Counted from the first letter of the stretch, positions 34,550 through 45,035 are shown. The stretch is 64,000 nucleotides of DNA from Bacillus sp. AFS029637 (GCF_002584985.1 NZ_NUPZ01000023.1:270304-334303), one strand, 5' to 3'. A program made the numbers and translations. Notes: generated from the letters alone by a model not told the origin.

Positions 34550-35413
34550 CTGGAATAAAGATTTAACAAAATCAATGATACTAGAGAAGAAATCTTTAAC
34601 TTTATCTAAGAAACCTTGACCTTCTTCAGATCCTAAAAAGGCAGAAACATGTTCTTTTGCTTTATCTAATTGACTACCAACTTGATTCCAATCGATATTA
34701 AGATTTTTCATTTTATCAAATAAAGCCACTAAGTTATCTAGCTGTTCATCTGTTAATGTAATACCGAGTTGATCAGCAATTTTTTTAATTAATGAACGTA
34801 AATCTTCTGTTGTTTGTGGCTGTTCTTTTGCAATTTCTTCTTTAATTTTTGCAACAAGTTGAACTGCTTTTTCTTCACCGATTTTATCGCCGAGCTGAGC
34901 TGTTTGCACCATTTCCTCATTGGCTACTTTTTTTACTTCTTCAGGAATTTCTTTGTTCGATGTTGTTTCATAGGCCTTCATTAACCCTGTTAAAGCAGCA
35001 GTTCCTGAAACTTTAAATGGCGCAGTAATTTGAATCTCTGCATCTTTCACACCTGCTGTAATAAGTGCATTTGTGTACATTGCATCTGTTATGGAATTAA
35101 TGTTTTTTGAACGTACAATAAGACCAGATCCTGGCTTTGTGTATGTAATCATAGAAGAGGAAATTGTTCGCGTACCAATTTGTGCTTTTGGAACAATTCC
35201 GTCTAGAAATTTATGTTCTTCCGCATTAGACACAGTAATAATTGTAGCATCTTTTGGTGCTTTCATTTCTTTTAACAGATCTTGTTTTTGTTGTTCAGAT
35301 AAGTTTTCTCCTAGTGTAACAATTGATTCTCCCTCAATAATGTCTGCAAATGAAGCTGTTGGCATCATAAATATCGTAACAGCTAATAGCAGAGCTAGTA
35401 ATTTCGTTTTCAC
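34547..35413 (-). CDS. ypuA: secreted DUF1002 protein, YpuA-like
   Basis: A 288-residue exported protein. The signal peptide is MKTKLLALLLAVTIFMM and following residues, with cleavage near ASFA-DI. The mature N-terminal part includes VTLGENLSEQQKQDLLKEM and ITAPFKVSGTAALTGLMKAYE, the DUF1002 region. The C-terminal third is helical and acidic, ending in a hydrophobic FFSSIIDFVKSLF stretch. B. subtilis YpuA has the same length and lies next to ppiB. Its role is unknown, possibly in the cell envelope. The start is GTG 35413, with AAAGGGAG upstream. Divergent from ppiB. Confidence 0.85.
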   Translation of the reverse strand: MKTKLLALLLAVTIFMMPTASFADIIEGESIVTLGENLSEQQKQDLLKEMKAPKDATIITVSNAEEHKFLDGIVPKAQIGTRTISSSMITYTKPGSGLIVRSKNINSITDAMYTNALITAGVKDAEIQITAPFKVSGTAALTGLMKAYETTSNKEIPEEVKKVANEEMVQTAQLGDKIGEEKAVQLVAKIKEEIAKEQPQTTEDLRSLIKKIADQLGITLTDEQLDNLVALFDKMKNLNIDWNQVGSQLDKAKEHVSAFLGSEEGQGFLDKVKDFFSSIIDFVKSLFQ

Positions 35414-35600
35414 GAAAAATCGCTCCCTTTCTCTTTCTGAAATTTTCGGGCAACACAGTTATTATAGTATATATTTCTTATTTGTCACCTAGCTTTTGCC
35501 ACATTTCAAAAAAGAACGGTGTAGATTGTCGGATTCTTTTTGTTTCTAGTCATGAATGTGGTAATATAGTGCTGAGATAGTTGAAAGGAGACATATACGT

Positions 35601-36038
35601 ATGAAAACTTTAGGATACATATTAATGGAAAATGGTGAAAAAATCGATTTAGAATTCTTCCCGGAGGAAGCGCCAAAAACTGTAGAAAACTTTAAAAAAT
35701 TAGCAGAGCAAGGATTTTATGACGGTGTAACATTCCACCGCGTTATTCCTGGTTTCGTGAGCCAGGGTGGAGACCCAACAGGTACAGGTGCAGGTGGCCC
35801 AGGCTACTCTATTCCATGTGAAACTGATGCGAACCCTCATAGACACCTTGTAGGATCACTTTCTATGGCTCATGCTGGCCGTAATACAGGTGGTAGCCAA
35901 TTCTTTATCGTTCATGAGCCACAACCGCATTTAGATGGTGTACATACTGTATTCGGTAAAGCAACAAGCGGTATTGAAACAGTATTAAACATGCGTCAAG
36001 GTGATGTAATGAAAGAAGTTAAAGTTTGGGAAGAATAA
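35601..36038 (+). CDS. ppiB: peptidyl-prolyl cis-trans isomerase B (cyclophilin)
   Basis: A 145-residue cytoplasmic cyclophilin. The conserved core is [20 protein letters not shown] with the catalytic Arg, then [20 protein letters not shown]. It accelerates proline isomerisation during protein folding. GAAAGGAGA precedes the ATG. It has its own terminator, and gene order ypuA-ppiB matches B. subtilis. Confidence 0.95.
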   Translation: MKTLGYILMENGEKIDLEFFPEEAPKTVENFKKLAEQGFYDGVTFHRVIPGFVSQGGDPTGTGAGGPGYSIPCETDANPHRHLVGSLSMAHAGRNTGGSQFFIVHEPQPHLDGVHTVFGKATSGIETVLNMRQGDVMKEVKVWEE

Positions 36039-36040
36039 GT

Positions 36041-36078
36041 TATGAGAAAAGAGAGCTTTTGCTCTCTTTTTTATTTTT
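36041..36078 (+). terminator. terminator after ppiB
   Basis: AAAAGAGAGC pairs with GCTCTCTTTT around TTTT, then a T-run. Confidence 0.88.
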
Positions 36079-36824
<746 letters not shown>

Positions 36825-36842
<18 letters not shown>

Positions 36843-37343
36843 TTGTAATTGTTCGTTTCGTTCAGTAATGACTTCTGTTCGGTCACGTAATGTATGCTTA
36901 TGAATGATATATTCACTAGGAGTAGCGTTCACATCTTTCCAAGGAAGGTTTTGTTTCTGACATAATTGCATGCATATCTTTTCCAATGATGTGTCCGATA
37001 ATGGTAAGAATAGCGGTGCAAAGCTTTCTTTATTTTGTATAGATTGCATTCTGTCGTTGAGTAAGGAAAGAAGTTGTGTCTGATTGATTCCTAAACGTTG
37101 TAAAGGTTCACTGTTTTTTTCTAAAATTTTGATTGCACTTTTCATCATCTTTGTGGAACCATTCCAGTTAGAGCGTCTTTGATGATATAAGGAGACTGCA
37201 ATTTGAATGAGACCAACTAAGTAATGATCGCGATTTCCTCTAGGTTTTATTTTCCAATATTCTTCCAATATTTCATGACATTCAAAATAATCATAATCTC
37301 CATGGAAATGAATTAAAAATTGTATGTATTCGGTAGGATACAT
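36825..37343 (-). CDS. ypuF: DUF309 domain protein, YpuF-like
   Basis: A 172-residue cytoplasmic protein. FLIHFHGDYDYFECHEILEE followed by YWKIKPRGNRDHYLVGLIQI and SLYHQRRSNWNG is the DUF309 signature, with conserved His, Glu and Trp in a helical bundle that may bind a metal. The family has no established activity. Neighbours ribT and scpA match the B. subtilis position of ypuF. AGGGGCG precedes the ATG. Confidence 0.85.
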
Positions 37344-37401
37344 TTTTTTCGCCCCTGTCTAACGGTTATAAATACAAGTGTATCATAGAAATACTCACAA
37401 T

Positions 37402-37431
37402 AAACGGCTAGGGGATTTCCCTAGCCGTTAT
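37402..37431 (-). terminator. hairpin after the YjcZ peptide gene
   Basis: AACGGCTAGGG pairs with CCCTAGCCGTT, followed on the minus strand by TTTATTGTG; stem is perfect, T-run modest. Confidence 0.65.
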
Positions 37432-37439
37432 TGTTCATA

Positions 37440-37535
37440 TTAGCAGAAGCAAGCTGCTCCTACAATAATTAGTAAAATAAACAATACAACAAGTAATGCG
37501 AACCCACCGCTAAAACCGCAATCAACGTGACCCAT
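37440..37535 (-). CDS. YjcZ family sporulation peptide
   Basis: A 31-residue peptide, MGHVDCGFSGGFALLVVLF and then a hydrophobic run ending GAACFC. A short Gly/Cys-containing head followed by FALLVVLFILLIIVG is the YjcZ/small sporulation peptide pattern, of which B. cereus genomes carry many copies. GTAGGAGG precedes the ATG. CATATGATA at 37573-37581 (minus strand) fits a sigma-K -10 element, in line with late mother-cell expression, but no -35 is evident. Role unknown. Confidence 0.82.
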   Translation of the reverse strand: MGHVDCGFSGGFALLVVLFILLIIVGAACFC

Positions 37536-37704
37536 AGTTTTTTGACCTCCTACATTGTTCTTACTACACTGTTATCATATGAAGCGATGGGCATGATGAC
37601 ATAGGCATAGGTCTATTTTTAATTAAATTTCTTAAAAAGGTTGGATAGAACATGAGTATGCTCTATACTTATGTTGTTATAGAAAAAATGTGGTGGGATG
37701 CTTT

Positions 37705-38448
37705 GTGCAGTATAATTTTAAAGTGGAGGCTTTTGAAGGGCCTTTAGATTTATTGTTACATTTAATACATCGCTATGAAATTGATATATATAATATTCCT
37801 GTAGCGGAAATTACAGAGCAATATTTATCATATGTTCATACGATGAAGGAACTACAATTAGATGTTGCAAGTGAGTATTTAGTAATGGCTGCAACGTTAT
37901 TACAAATTAAAAGTAAAATGTTGTTGCCAAAACATGAAGAAGATGTACTTGATAACGGTGATGACTTTATAGATGATCCTCGTCAAGAATTGATGGAGAG
38001 GTTAATTGAATATAAGAAATATAAGCAAGTTGCTACTGAATTAAAAGAAAGAGAACAAGAAAGAGCACAGCTATATACACGTCCGCCAATTGATTTTACA
38101 TCGTTGCAACAAGAAGAGGAGACAAGCTTGCCTCTTGATGTTACGTTATATGATATGCTAGCGGCATTTCAAAAACTAATGCGCCGTAAAAAAGCAAAAA
38201 AACCTGTAACAACACGTATTACTCGTCAAGAAATACCAATTGAAAAGCGAATGACTGATATTTTAAAGCAGTTAGAAATACAAGGTGGTCGTCAAAGTTT
38301 TTATGATTTGTTTGCTGATGATGAACGTGAAATAATGGTTGTAACATTTTTAGCGGTTCTTGAGCTTATGAAAAATCAACAAATTATCATTGAGCAAGAA
38401 CATAATTTTGATGAAATTTTCGTATCAAGCTCTAATAAATCCGTATAG
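37705..38448 (+). CDS. scpA: segregation and condensation protein A
   Basis: A 247-residue kleisin. The N-terminal [20 protein letters not shown] and [20 protein letters not shown] bind the Smc neck, and the C-terminal winged helix near [20 protein letters not shown] binds the other Smc head. It forms the Smc-ScpAB condensin. The start is GTG 37705, after GGTGGGATG; upstream in-frame codons sit in the ribosome-binding site. An intrinsic terminator separates it from scpB, unlike the tight coupling seen in B. subtilis. Confidence 0.93.
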   Translation: MQYNFKVEAFEGPLDLLLHLIHRYEIDIYNIPVAEITEQYLSYVHTMKELQLDVASEYLVMAATLLQIKSKMLLPKHEEDVLDNGDDFIDDPRQELMERLIEYKKYKQVATELKEREQERAQLYTRPPIDFTSLQQEEETSLPLDVTLYDMLAAFQKLMRRKKAKKPVTTRITRQEIPIEKRMTDILKQLEIQGGRQSFYDLFADDEREIMVVTFLAVLELMKNQQIIIEQEHNFDEIFVSSSNKSV

Positions 38449-38530
38449 AGTTGGTATAGGGACATGGGGTAGAAATATGTTATCTCATGTTACGTTTTAA
38501 TGTATCGTTTGGAACAAGAGAAGAAATATT

Positions 38531-38565
38531 GAACCGAACGCATTGACTGTGATTCGGTTTTTTGA
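38531..38565 (+). terminator. terminator between scpA and scpB
   Basis: AACCGAA (38533-38539) pairs with TTCGGTT (38554-38560), then TTTT. It may reduce scpB transcription relative to scpA. Confidence 0.6.
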
Positions 38566-38605
38566 TGTGTATTTTTATGGAAACCAGGAGAAAGGAGCTT
38601 GTGAA

Positions 38606-39178
38606 ATGGATAGAAAAGAACAAAAATCAATTATTGAAGGGCTTTTATTTGTTTCAGGTGATGAAGGAATTTATCCAGAACAAATAGCGAAAGTTCTCGA
38701 GATTGAAATGAAAGACGTAATTGAAACTTTAGAAGAAATGCAAAAGGACTGTGAAGAGTCACATCGTGGTTTACAAATTGTACAGTATGCAAAAGTATAT
38801 CGTTTTGCAACAAAGAAAGAACATGCTTCGTACTATCAAAAATTAATAGATATTCCAACAGCTGCTTCACTCTCTCAAGCTGCACTTGAAACGTTAGCGA
38901 TTGTTGCATATCGCCAACCGATTACAAGGACTGAAATGGAAGAGATTAGAGGGGTAAAAACTGATAAGGCGTTACAAACGTTAGTCTCACACTTACTTAT
39001 AAAAGAAACAGGAAGAGCGGAAGGTCCTGGGCGCCCTATTTTATATGGAACGACGAAAGAATTTTTGGACACATTTGGATTGAAAACATTAGATGATTTA
39101 CCGTCGCTTTCTGAAGAAAACGAACAAATGAATGAAGCAGATTTATTCTTCGGTTCTTTACAAGAAATATCAAAATAA
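38606..39178 (+). CDS. scpB: segregation and condensation protein B
   Basis: A 190-residue protein of two winged helices. [14 protein letters not shown] opens the first and [20 protein letters not shown] plus [15 protein letters not shown] mark the second. ScpB dimers bind ScpA in the condensin complex. ATG 38606 has GAAAGGAG upstream; an in-frame start at 38543 would cross the terminator stem and has no site. Confidence 0.93.
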   Translation: MDRKEQKSIIEGLLFVSGDEGIYPEQIAKVLEIEMKDVIETLEEMQKDCEESHRGLQIVQYAKVYRFATKKEHASYYQKLIDIPTAASLSQAALETLAIVAYRQPITRTEMEEIRGVKTDKALQTLVSHLLIKETGRAEGPGRPILYGTTKEFLDTFGLKTLDDLPSLSEENEQMNEADLFFGSLQEISK

Positions 39179-39208
39179 AAGCTTAGCATTTTGCTAAGCT
39201 TTTTTTGT
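39176..39208 (+). terminator. terminator after scpB
   Basis: AAAGCTTAGC pairs with GCTAAGCTTT around ATTTT, then TTTTT. Confidence 0.88.
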
Positions 39209-39255
39209 ATATCAATTATATACCGTGCCATACTAAGTGAAAAAGGAGACGGGTT

Positions 39256-40158
39256 ATGAGAGGTATGCGAAGTATTTTAATATTAGTTTCAGTCTTGTTA
39301 TGCTTTTCTTTAAATAGTGCATCGGCTAAAAGATATATGATGTCTATTCAAGCGACGTCTCCTTTACATATGCATCGGCAGCATCTTAGTAAAATGAAAG
39401 TGAGTTTTTTAAAAGTTGGGCAAGGGGATGCAACCCTTATCATTTTGCCGAATGGACAAACGATGTTAATAGATGGTGGACCTTATGAAGCCGGAGAGGT
39501 CATTATTCAAAAATTAATTGAGAAAGGGATTAACCATTTAGATGTTATTGTCAGTACGCACCCTGATATGGACCATATAGGAGGGTTGATTCCGATTGTA
39601 GAACAAATGCCGGTCTCACTCATATTAGATAGTGGAAAAACATATAGCTCTTTTACATATCATACGTACCGGAATCATATTAAAAAAAGAGGAATACCAT
39701 TTGTATCAGTAAAAGAAGGGCAATACATACCACTAGATCCACATGTTTCTATACAAGTATTAAACAATGGGACATCAAAAGATGAAAATAATGAGTCTTC
39801 AATCGTGTTAAAGGTTCGATATGGAAAAGCAGATTTCTTATTAATGGGTGATGCAGATGTGCGGACGGAACATGAAATATTAAAGCAATTTGATGTACAT
39901 GCGGATGTGTTAAAAGTGGGACATCATGGCTCATATACTTCAACAAGTGAAACGTTTATAAAAAAAGTAGAGCCACAGTTCGCTATTCTTTCATATGGGA
40001 GCAAAAATCCGTATGGACATCCGCACCAAAGTGTAGTAAAACGATTAAGACAGCGTGGTATAATGCTATATGGAACAAATAAACGTACAGTAGAAATGGA
40101 AACTGACGGGGAACATATTACAATAGGGTCTAGTGGATTCATGCCTTTACTTAAGTAA
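39256..40158 (+). CDS. secreted metallo-beta-lactamase-fold hydrolase (ComEC C-terminal type)
   Basis: A 300-residue exported protein. A signal peptide covers about residues 1-24 (SILILVSVLLCFSLNSASA). The metal motif His102-x-Asp-x-Asp106-His107 lies in STHPDMDHIGG, further ligands in LLMGDADV (Asp201 region) and VGHHGSYTSTSE (His223-224). The arrangement VGQGDATLIILPNG then LIDGG matches the ComEC/Rec2 C-terminal MBL domain, but without the ComEC membrane channel. Such stand-alone secreted proteins may be nucleases or phosphodiesterases; no substrate is known. It is alone between scpB and nagA. GGAGACGGG precedes the ATG. Confidence 0.85.
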   Translation: MRGMRSILILVSVLLCFSLNSASAKRYMMSIQATSPLHMHRQHLSKMKVSFLKVGQGDATLIILPNGQTMLIDGGPYEAGEVIIQKLIEKGINHLDVIVSTHPDMDHIGGLIPIVEQMPVSLILDSGKTYSSFTYHTYRNHIKKRGIPFVSVKEGQYIPLDPHVSIQVLNNGTSKDENNESSIVLKVRYGKADFLLMGDADVRTEHEILKQFDVHADVLKVGHHGSYTSTSETFIKKVEPQFAILSYGSKNPYGHPHQSVVKRLRQRGIMLYGTNKRTVEMETDGEHITIGSSGFMPLLK

Positions 40159-40268
40159 TTAAATAGTAACGGTGCATATTGTCCTTTTTTGGAAAAAATG
40201 AATAACATATATTATAATTGTGAGAGACGAAAGAAGTTTCCTTTTTTGGTAAACAAAGAGGAAATTTC

Positions 40269-40289
40269 ATTAGAATGTATAGACAACTA
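40269..40289 (+). promoter_or_regulatory. NagR (dre) operator-like site upstream of nagA
   Basis: The core GTATAGACAACTA (40277-40289) fits the NagR/DasR operator pattern ATTGGTATAGACAACT as I recall it from Bacillus nag genes; the left half is weaker. nagR is the third gene of this operon. Confidence 0.55.
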
Positions 40290-40369
40290 CTCGTGCATAT
40301 ATTAAGATGGAATTAGGCGAATAAGGTAATAATAACAAGTAGGTATTTCATGGGAAAGGATCGATGAAA

Positions 40370-41512
40370 ATGAAAACGCAAGTTGTCATCAATGCCAAAA
40401 TTTATACAGGTCAAGAAGTAGTGGAAAACGGATTTATTCGTTACGCAGAAACAATTAAAGAAATTGGTTTGATGGCTCAATATGTACCACAAGAAAATGA
40501 AACTATTTTTGATGCTACAGGGAAGATTGTCATTCCAGGTATGATTGATGTTCATATTCATGGTGGATACGATATTGATGCGATGGATGCAAATAGCGAT
40601 GGGTTAGTAACTCTAGGTAAAGAAATGTTAAAAGAAGGAGTTACAACTTACTTCCCAACAACAATGACACAAGCTCCAGAAGCGATTGAAGCGGCGCTAA
40701 GTGCTGCGAAGGAAGCGAAAGAAAAAGGAGCACATTTCGAATATATTCACTTAGAAGGACCGTATGTTTCAAAAAAACGTGCAGGTGCACAGCCACTTGA
40801 ACATATTGTTCCTGCGAATATTGAACAATTTAAACAATGGCAGGAAGCAAGCGGGAATCTAATTAAATTAGTAACATATGCACCAGAAGAAGAGGGTGCA
40901 TTAGAATTTGAACAGTATCTTGCTGAAACTGGTGTTGTTGGCACAATGGGGCATACAGATGCAATTGATGCACAACTAAAAAATAGAAAAATTACACATG
41001 CAACACATTTGTACAATCAAATGCGTGGATTGCATCACCGTGAACCAGGAGTTGTTGGTCATGTGTTATTGAATCCAGATGTAATGGTTGAAGTAATTAC
41101 AGATGGTATTCATATTCACCCTGATATGGTGAAATTAGCATATAAATTAAAAGGACCGAAAAAAGTAAGTGTCATTACTGATGCAATGCGTGCAAAAGGT
41201 CTTGAAGATGGATTATATGAGCTTGGCGGACAGCCAGTACATGTAAAAGATGGTAGTGCTCGATTAGAGGATGGAACGTTAGCTGGTAGTATTCTAAAAA
41301 TGGATCAAGCTTTCCGAAATGTAATTGAGTTTACAGGATGTTCAATCGAGGATGCAGTACTCATGACATCAGTTAACCAGGCAGAAGAGTTTGGATTAAA
41401 TAATAAAGGTGCATTAGCGGTAGGAAAAGATGCAGACTTTGTTGTCATGACTGAAAATTTACATGTATATGATACGGTTCGTTTAGGAATTCATATGAAA
41501 GAGGGGAAGTAA
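40370..41512 (+). CDS. nagA: N-acetylglucosamine-6-phosphate deacetylase
   Basis: A 380-residue amidohydrolase that removes acetate from GlcNAc-6-phosphate. The metal motif GMIDVHIHGGYDIDAM, then HLEGPYVSKKRAGAQP, GHTDA, ATHLYNQMRGLHHREPG and ITDAMRAKG are all in place. Two ATG codons lie close together (40364, 40370); the second is nine bases from AAAGGA and is preferred. Operon nagA-nagB-nagR, with a NagR operator upstream. Product glucosamine-6-phosphate goes to NagB. Confidence 0.94.
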   Translation: MKTQVVINAKIYTGQEVVENGFIRYAETIKEIGLMAQYVPQENETIFDATGKIVIPGMIDVHIHGGYDIDAMDANSDGLVTLGKEMLKEGVTTYFPTTMTQAPEAIEAALSAAKEAKEKGAHFEYIHLEGPYVSKKRAGAQPLEHIVPANIEQFKQWQEASGNLIKLVTYAPEEEGALEFEQYLAETGVVGTMGHTDAIDAQLKNRKITHATHLYNQMRGLHHREPGVVGHVLLNPDVMVEVITDGIHIHPDMVKLAYKLKGPKKVSVITDAMRAKGLEDGLYELGGQPVHVKDGSARLEDGTLAGSILKMDQAFRNVIEFTGCSIEDAVLMTSVNQAEEFGLNNKGALAVGKDADFVVMTENLHVYDTVRLGIHMKEGK

Positions 41513-41516
41513 TTAA

Positions 41517-42305
41517 ATGAATATTCTTGTTGTGAAAACTCCAGAAGAACTAGCAGAAGCAGGTTATAAATTAATTGAAGAAGTTGTAAAAACAAAAGAA
41601 AATCCAACATTAGGAATGGCTACAGGAAGCTCTCCATTAGGTATTTATGCAGAAATGCGAAAAAATAAACTTGATACAAGCCATACAACCACTGTAAACT
41701 TAGATGAGTACGTAAATTTACCACACGAAGATAAAAACAGCTATCACTATTTCATGCAAGAACAGTTGTTTAATCATCTTCCATTTAAACAAACTTATGT
41801 ACCAAACGGGATGGCAAGTGATTTAGAGGAAGAGTGCAAACGTTACGAGAGCATTCTAGCTGCTAACCCAGTTGACCTACAGATTCTTGGAATCGGTGAA
41901 AACGGTCACATCGGATTTAACGAGCCAGGAACATCGTTTAATTCTCCAACGAATATTGTTGAATTAACAGAATCTACACGCCAAGCAAACCTTCGTTTCT
42001 TTGAAAAAGAAGAAGATGTGCCAACTCATGCGATTACGATGGGAATCGGAAGTATTATGAAAGCGAAACAAATTCTACTTGTTGCTATGGGTTCTAAAAA
42101 GGCAGAAGCTGTTAAAGAGTTATTACAAGGCGAATATAATGAAGCGTGTCCTGCTACAGTTTTACAACGTCATCCGAATGTAACCGTAATTGCTGATCAA
42201 GAAGCTCTATCTTTATGCAGTGAGGCGATTGCTGATGAACATCGACAAGTATTCACCATTTCCGATCTATTATCAGATTCAAGAGTGGGTGAAACAGCTA
42301 ATTGA
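41517..42305 (+). CDS. nagB: glucosamine-6-phosphate deaminase
   Basis: A 262-residue isomerase-deaminase that makes fructose-6-phosphate and ammonia. [19 protein letters not shown] with the catalytic Asp, and [15 protein letters not shown] with the catalytic His are present. The 3' end is overlapped for 71 bases by the nagR reading frame. It starts four bases after nagA, with AGGGGAAG as ribosome-binding site. Confidence 0.94.
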   Translation: MNILVVKTPEELAEAGYKLIEEVVKTKENPTLGMATGSSPLGIYAEMRKNKLDTSHTTTVNLDEYVNLPHEDKNSYHYFMQEQLFNHLPFKQTYVPNGMASDLEEECKRYESILAANPVDLQILGIGENGHIGFNEPGTSFNSPTNIVELTESTRQANLRFFEKEEDVPTHAITMGIGSIMKAKQILLVAMGSKKAEAVKELLQGEYNEACPATVLQRHPNVTVIADQEALSLCSEAIADEHRQVFTISDLLSDSRVGETAN

Positions 42306-42966
42306 GAGCGGCGAATGGAAGCCGGGAGATAAAATCCCATCTGAGAATGAACTTTGCGATAAGTTCGAAGTAAGTCGTATGACAATCAGACAGGCGATTA
42401 ATAATTTAGTGGAACAAGGCTATTTATATCGGAAACGTGGAATTGGAACATTTGTCCAACTTCCGAAAGTGGAGCAAAAATTGCAAGGAATGACGGGATT
42501 CACAGAAGATATGATTTCTCGCGGAATGAACCCAAGTAGTCAATTACTTAGTTTCCGCCTAGTTCCAGCCACTGCAAAAATAGCAGACCGGTTAAGAATA
42601 CAGGAGGGAGAGTCGGTTTATGAAGTAAGGCGTATTCGCTTAGCTGATGATGAACCGATTGCTTTTGAGACGACATATTTGTCGCCAACTCTTGTAAAGG
42701 ATATTAACGAAGAAATATTGCAACAATCTTTATATGAACATTTAGAGAAAAAACTGGGCTTTAAGCTTGTTAGCGCTACTCAATCAATTGAAGCTTCGAT
42801 TGCAACGGATAGTGAAGCTGAACATCTGCATATTCCTAAAAAGGCGCCTGTACTTGTAATGCGTCAATGGTCATATTCAGAAGGTGAGATGCCGTTAGAG
42901 TATGTGAAATGTATTTATCGTGGGGATCGTTATAAATTTATTACGAACATCGCACGTAACAAATAA
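42235..42966 (+). CDS. nagR: GntR/HutC family repressor of GlcNAc use
   Basis: A 243-residue regulator (YvoA in B. subtilis). The N-terminal winged helix includes [20 protein letters not shown] and [14 protein letters not shown]; the C-terminal UTRA domain (about 90-240) senses glucosamine- or GlcNAc-6-phosphate. The start [19 protein letters not shown] matches YvoA MNINKQSPIPIYYQI well, fixing ATG 42235 and hence a 71-base overlap with nagB. It probably acts at the dre-like site before nagA. Confidence 0.92.
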   Translation: MNIDKYSPFPIYYQIQEWVKQLIESGEWKPGDKIPSENELCDKFEVSRMTIRQAINNLVEQGYLYRKRGIGTFVQLPKVEQKLQGMTGFTEDMISRGMNPSSQLLSFRLVPATAKIADRLRIQEGESVYEVRRIRLADDEPIAFETTYLSPTLVKDINEEILQQSLYEHLEKKLGFKLVSATQSIEASIATDSEAEHLHIPKKAPVLVMRQWSYSEGEMPLEYVKCIYRGDRYKFITNIARNK

Positions 42967-43024
42967 TATATTTCAGTTTGTGAAGTACAGTAAATTTAAA
43001 ATTGTTCAATATGTAAAGAAATAA

Positions 43025-43066
43025 AAATACGACTCATCCTTATAAGGAATGAGTCGTATTTTTATT
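43025..43066. terminator. bidirectional terminator between nagR and a HAD gene
   Basis: AAATACGACTCAT pairs with ATGAGTCGTATTT around CCTTATAAGG, with T-runs both ways. Confidence 0.85.
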
Positions 43067-43846
43067 ATGAGCAATCACTTGGTTAACGGCATCTTTAACC
43101 GTATCTACTACATAGTGAGCGTGTTTTTTTACTGCGTCATCTGCTTGGGACATAGCAAAACTGTGAGGAGTTAAAGAAAACATTGGAATATCATTGTAAG
43201 AATCCCCTATGCAAGCAACTTCCTCTGGTTGTAATTGAAATTCTTTTAATAAAACAGAAATAGCAGAGCCTTTACTAATATTTGGTGGCATTACATCTAA
43301 ACATTGTTCTGCGGAAATGAACGTACTAACTTTTCCGTGGAATGTTTCATCAATCTTTTTCTGAAGGAGTTGTAAGCTTTCTTTTGTTCCGCCAACAGAA
43401 ATTTTATTTGGAAAAATTGTATCATCTATTTTCTGTAATAAATTAGGTTCTTCAACAGAAGTCATAGTTACTTGTTGTTCAAGTTCATGAATAAACGGTG
43501 TTTTCTCTTCAATGTAATAATTATGCTCATCACTTACATAACGGAAATAAGGATCTTCATTTGTCATTGCTAACAAATCGGGTAGAATACTCGAATCGAA
43601 TGTTGCAGATAATAGTTGCTTATTTTCGTGCGTATATACGAAAACACCATTTACACTAATGCGGTGGAAATTTGTATTTACAGCTTGCATTAAATTTGCA
43701 ATTTCATTATCAAGTCGGCCAGAAGCGAAACAAAGAATCACATTTTGCTCAGCCAGACTACGAAGTGCGACGATATCCTGTTCGTCAATTAGACCTCCGT
43801 GTTGCATCATTGTACCATCGATATCACTCACAAACATTTTTATCAT
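43040..43846 (-). CDS. HAD family hydrolase, Cof type
   Basis: A 268-residue phosphatase. Asp8 and Asp10 of FVSDIDGTMM are the nucleophile and acid; CFASGRLDNE is motif II; GDSYNDIPMFSLTPHSFAMS is motif IV. It is paralogous to the HAD protein at 33731-34516 (shared VACIGDS-ND, TPHSF). Substrate likely a sugar phosphate or nucleotide; unknown. AAAGGAGACC precedes the ATG. Single gene with its own terminator, divergent from glcT. Confidence 0.87.
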   Translation of the reverse strand: MIKMFVSDIDGTMMQHGGLIDEQDIVALRSLAEQNVILCFASGRLDNEIANLMQAVNTNFHRISVNGVFVYTHENKQLLSATFDSSILPDLLAMTNEDPYFRYVSDEHNYYIEEKTPFIHELEQQVTMTSVEEPNLLQKIDDTIFPNKISVGGTKESLQLLQKKIDETFHGKVSTFISAEQCLDVMPPNISKGSAISVLLKEFQLQPEEVACIGDSYNDIPMFSLTPHSFAMSQADDAVKKHAHYVVDTVKDAVNQVIAHNKNTTHSL

Positions 43847-43946
43847 ATTGCGGTCTCCTTTCTATGTACAGTTGCCCTTACATTATACGCATCATATACA
43901 AACATGTCTAAAAAATGAATTTTTACTAAATGGTAGATGTTTTACA

Positions 43947-43976
43947 TTGACGACAAATAAGGATGTTCTGTAACAT
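43947..43976 (+). promoter_or_regulatory. candidate promoter of glcT
   Basis: TTGACG (43947-43952), 18-base spacer, TAACAT (43971-43976); the -10 is weak. Confidence 0.4.
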
Positions 43977-44011
43977 AAAAGTAGGCTATTTAAGTACGAG
44001 GGTGGTGTTAT

Positions 44012-44860
44012 ATGAGTAATTATCTAGAAATTAAAAAAGTTTTAAATAATAATGTCATCATTGCTAGCCATCCGGAACACGAGGAAGTAGTAGTGATTGG
44101 TAAAGGAATTGGCTTTGGAAAAAAAGCGAGAGATGTATTGGAGCAAGAACAAATTGAAAAAATGTTTGTTTTAAAAAATGAACGTGATCGTGAGCAATAC
44201 AAATTGTTAGTACCGCATGTGAGTGAAAAATTAATTGAACTAATGAACGACATTATGTTTTACATTCAAGAAAAGGCAAAATCACCATTAAATGAACATA
44301 TTCACATCGCTTTAACAGATCATATTTCTTTTGCGATTAAGCGGTTAAAACAAGGGCTAACAATTGATAATCCTTTTTTAGTTGAAACGAAAATGCTATA
44401 TCCAGAGGAATATGAAATTGCTGAAGGTGTTGTAGAACTTTTAAATTCGCGTTTGCAAATTACATTGCCAGAAGGAGAAATAGGTTTTATTGCACTCCAT
44501 ATTTACAGCTCACTTACAAATTCAGATTTATCTTCAGTTAATCAAAACTCCCGTCTCATTGCACAGCTTGTATCTTTAATTGAGACAAACTTACAAATTA
44601 CATTAGATCAAGAAAGTATTCATTATTTACGCCTTATTCGTCATTTGCAATATGCTATTGAACGAGTGAAAGAAGGAGAAAAAGTAGAGGAGTCACAAAG
44701 CTTTGCGGATTTATTAAAGACAGAATATCCAGTCTGTTATAATTTAGCTTGGAAGCTAGTTAAGGTCATGCAAAAAGAATTGCAACTTCCTGTATATGAG
44801 GCGGAGAGTATATACTTAACGATGCACTTGCAACGACTAGTGAAAGCGGAGCATGTGTAA
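44012..44860 (+). CDS. glcT: transcription antiterminator GlcT (BglG family)
   Basis: A 282-residue RNA-binding regulator. Residues about 1-55 (YLEIKKVLNNNVIIAS, VVIGKGIGFGKKARD) are the CAT RNA-binding domain. Two PTS-regulation domains follow, with candidate phospho-His in NEHIHIALTDHISFAIKRLK and SLIETNL-IHYLRLIRHLQYAIE, and YLTMHLQRL at the end. It binds the RAT element in the ptsG leader (45036-45066) and lets transcription pass the terminator when glucose is present. PTS phosphorylation controls it. glcT before ptsG matches B. subtilis. Confidence 0.93.
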   Translation: MSNYLEIKKVLNNNVIIASHPEHEEVVVIGKGIGFGKKARDVLEQEQIEKMFVLKNERDREQYKLLVPHVSEKLIELMNDIMFYIQEKAKSPLNEHIHIALTDHISFAIKRLKQGLTIDNPFLVETKMLYPEEYEIAEGVVELLNSRLQITLPEGEIGFIALHIYSSLTNSDLSSVNQNSRLIAQLVSLIETNLQITLDQESIHYLRLIRHLQYAIERVKEGEKVEESQSFADLLKTEYPVCYNLAWKLVKVMQKELQLPVYEAESIYLTMHLQRLVKAEHV

Positions 44861-44917
44861 AAAGACATATATTATTGTCTAAAATGAAAACGTTAGAAAA
44901 AATCATTGAATCGCTTA

Positions 44918-44942
44918 CAATAGTTATGTATAATAACTATTG
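44918..44942 (+). repeat. perfect inverted repeat between glcT and ptsG
   Basis: CAATAGTTAT (44918-44927) and ATAACTATTG (44933-44942) flank GTATA. There is no T-run. It lies 38 bases upstream of the ptsG -35; it could be an operator or a hairpin at the glcT transcript end. Confidence 0.6.
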
Positions 44943-44979
44943 CAAAGTTATACAATTTTCGACAAACACATTAGGGTGA

Positions 44980-45008
44980 TTAACGAAAACGTTTGCCTTA
45001 ATTATAGT
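44980..45008 (+). promoter_or_regulatory. sigma-A promoter of ptsG
   Basis: TTAACG (44980-44985), 17-base spacer, TATAGT (45003-45008). The spacer contains ACGAAAACGTTTGC, a weak cre-like sequence; another, TGAAAACGTTAGAA, is at 44885-44898. Confidence 0.5.
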
Positions 45009-45035
45009 GAACTTATACGTAAACTTATTTTTGAC

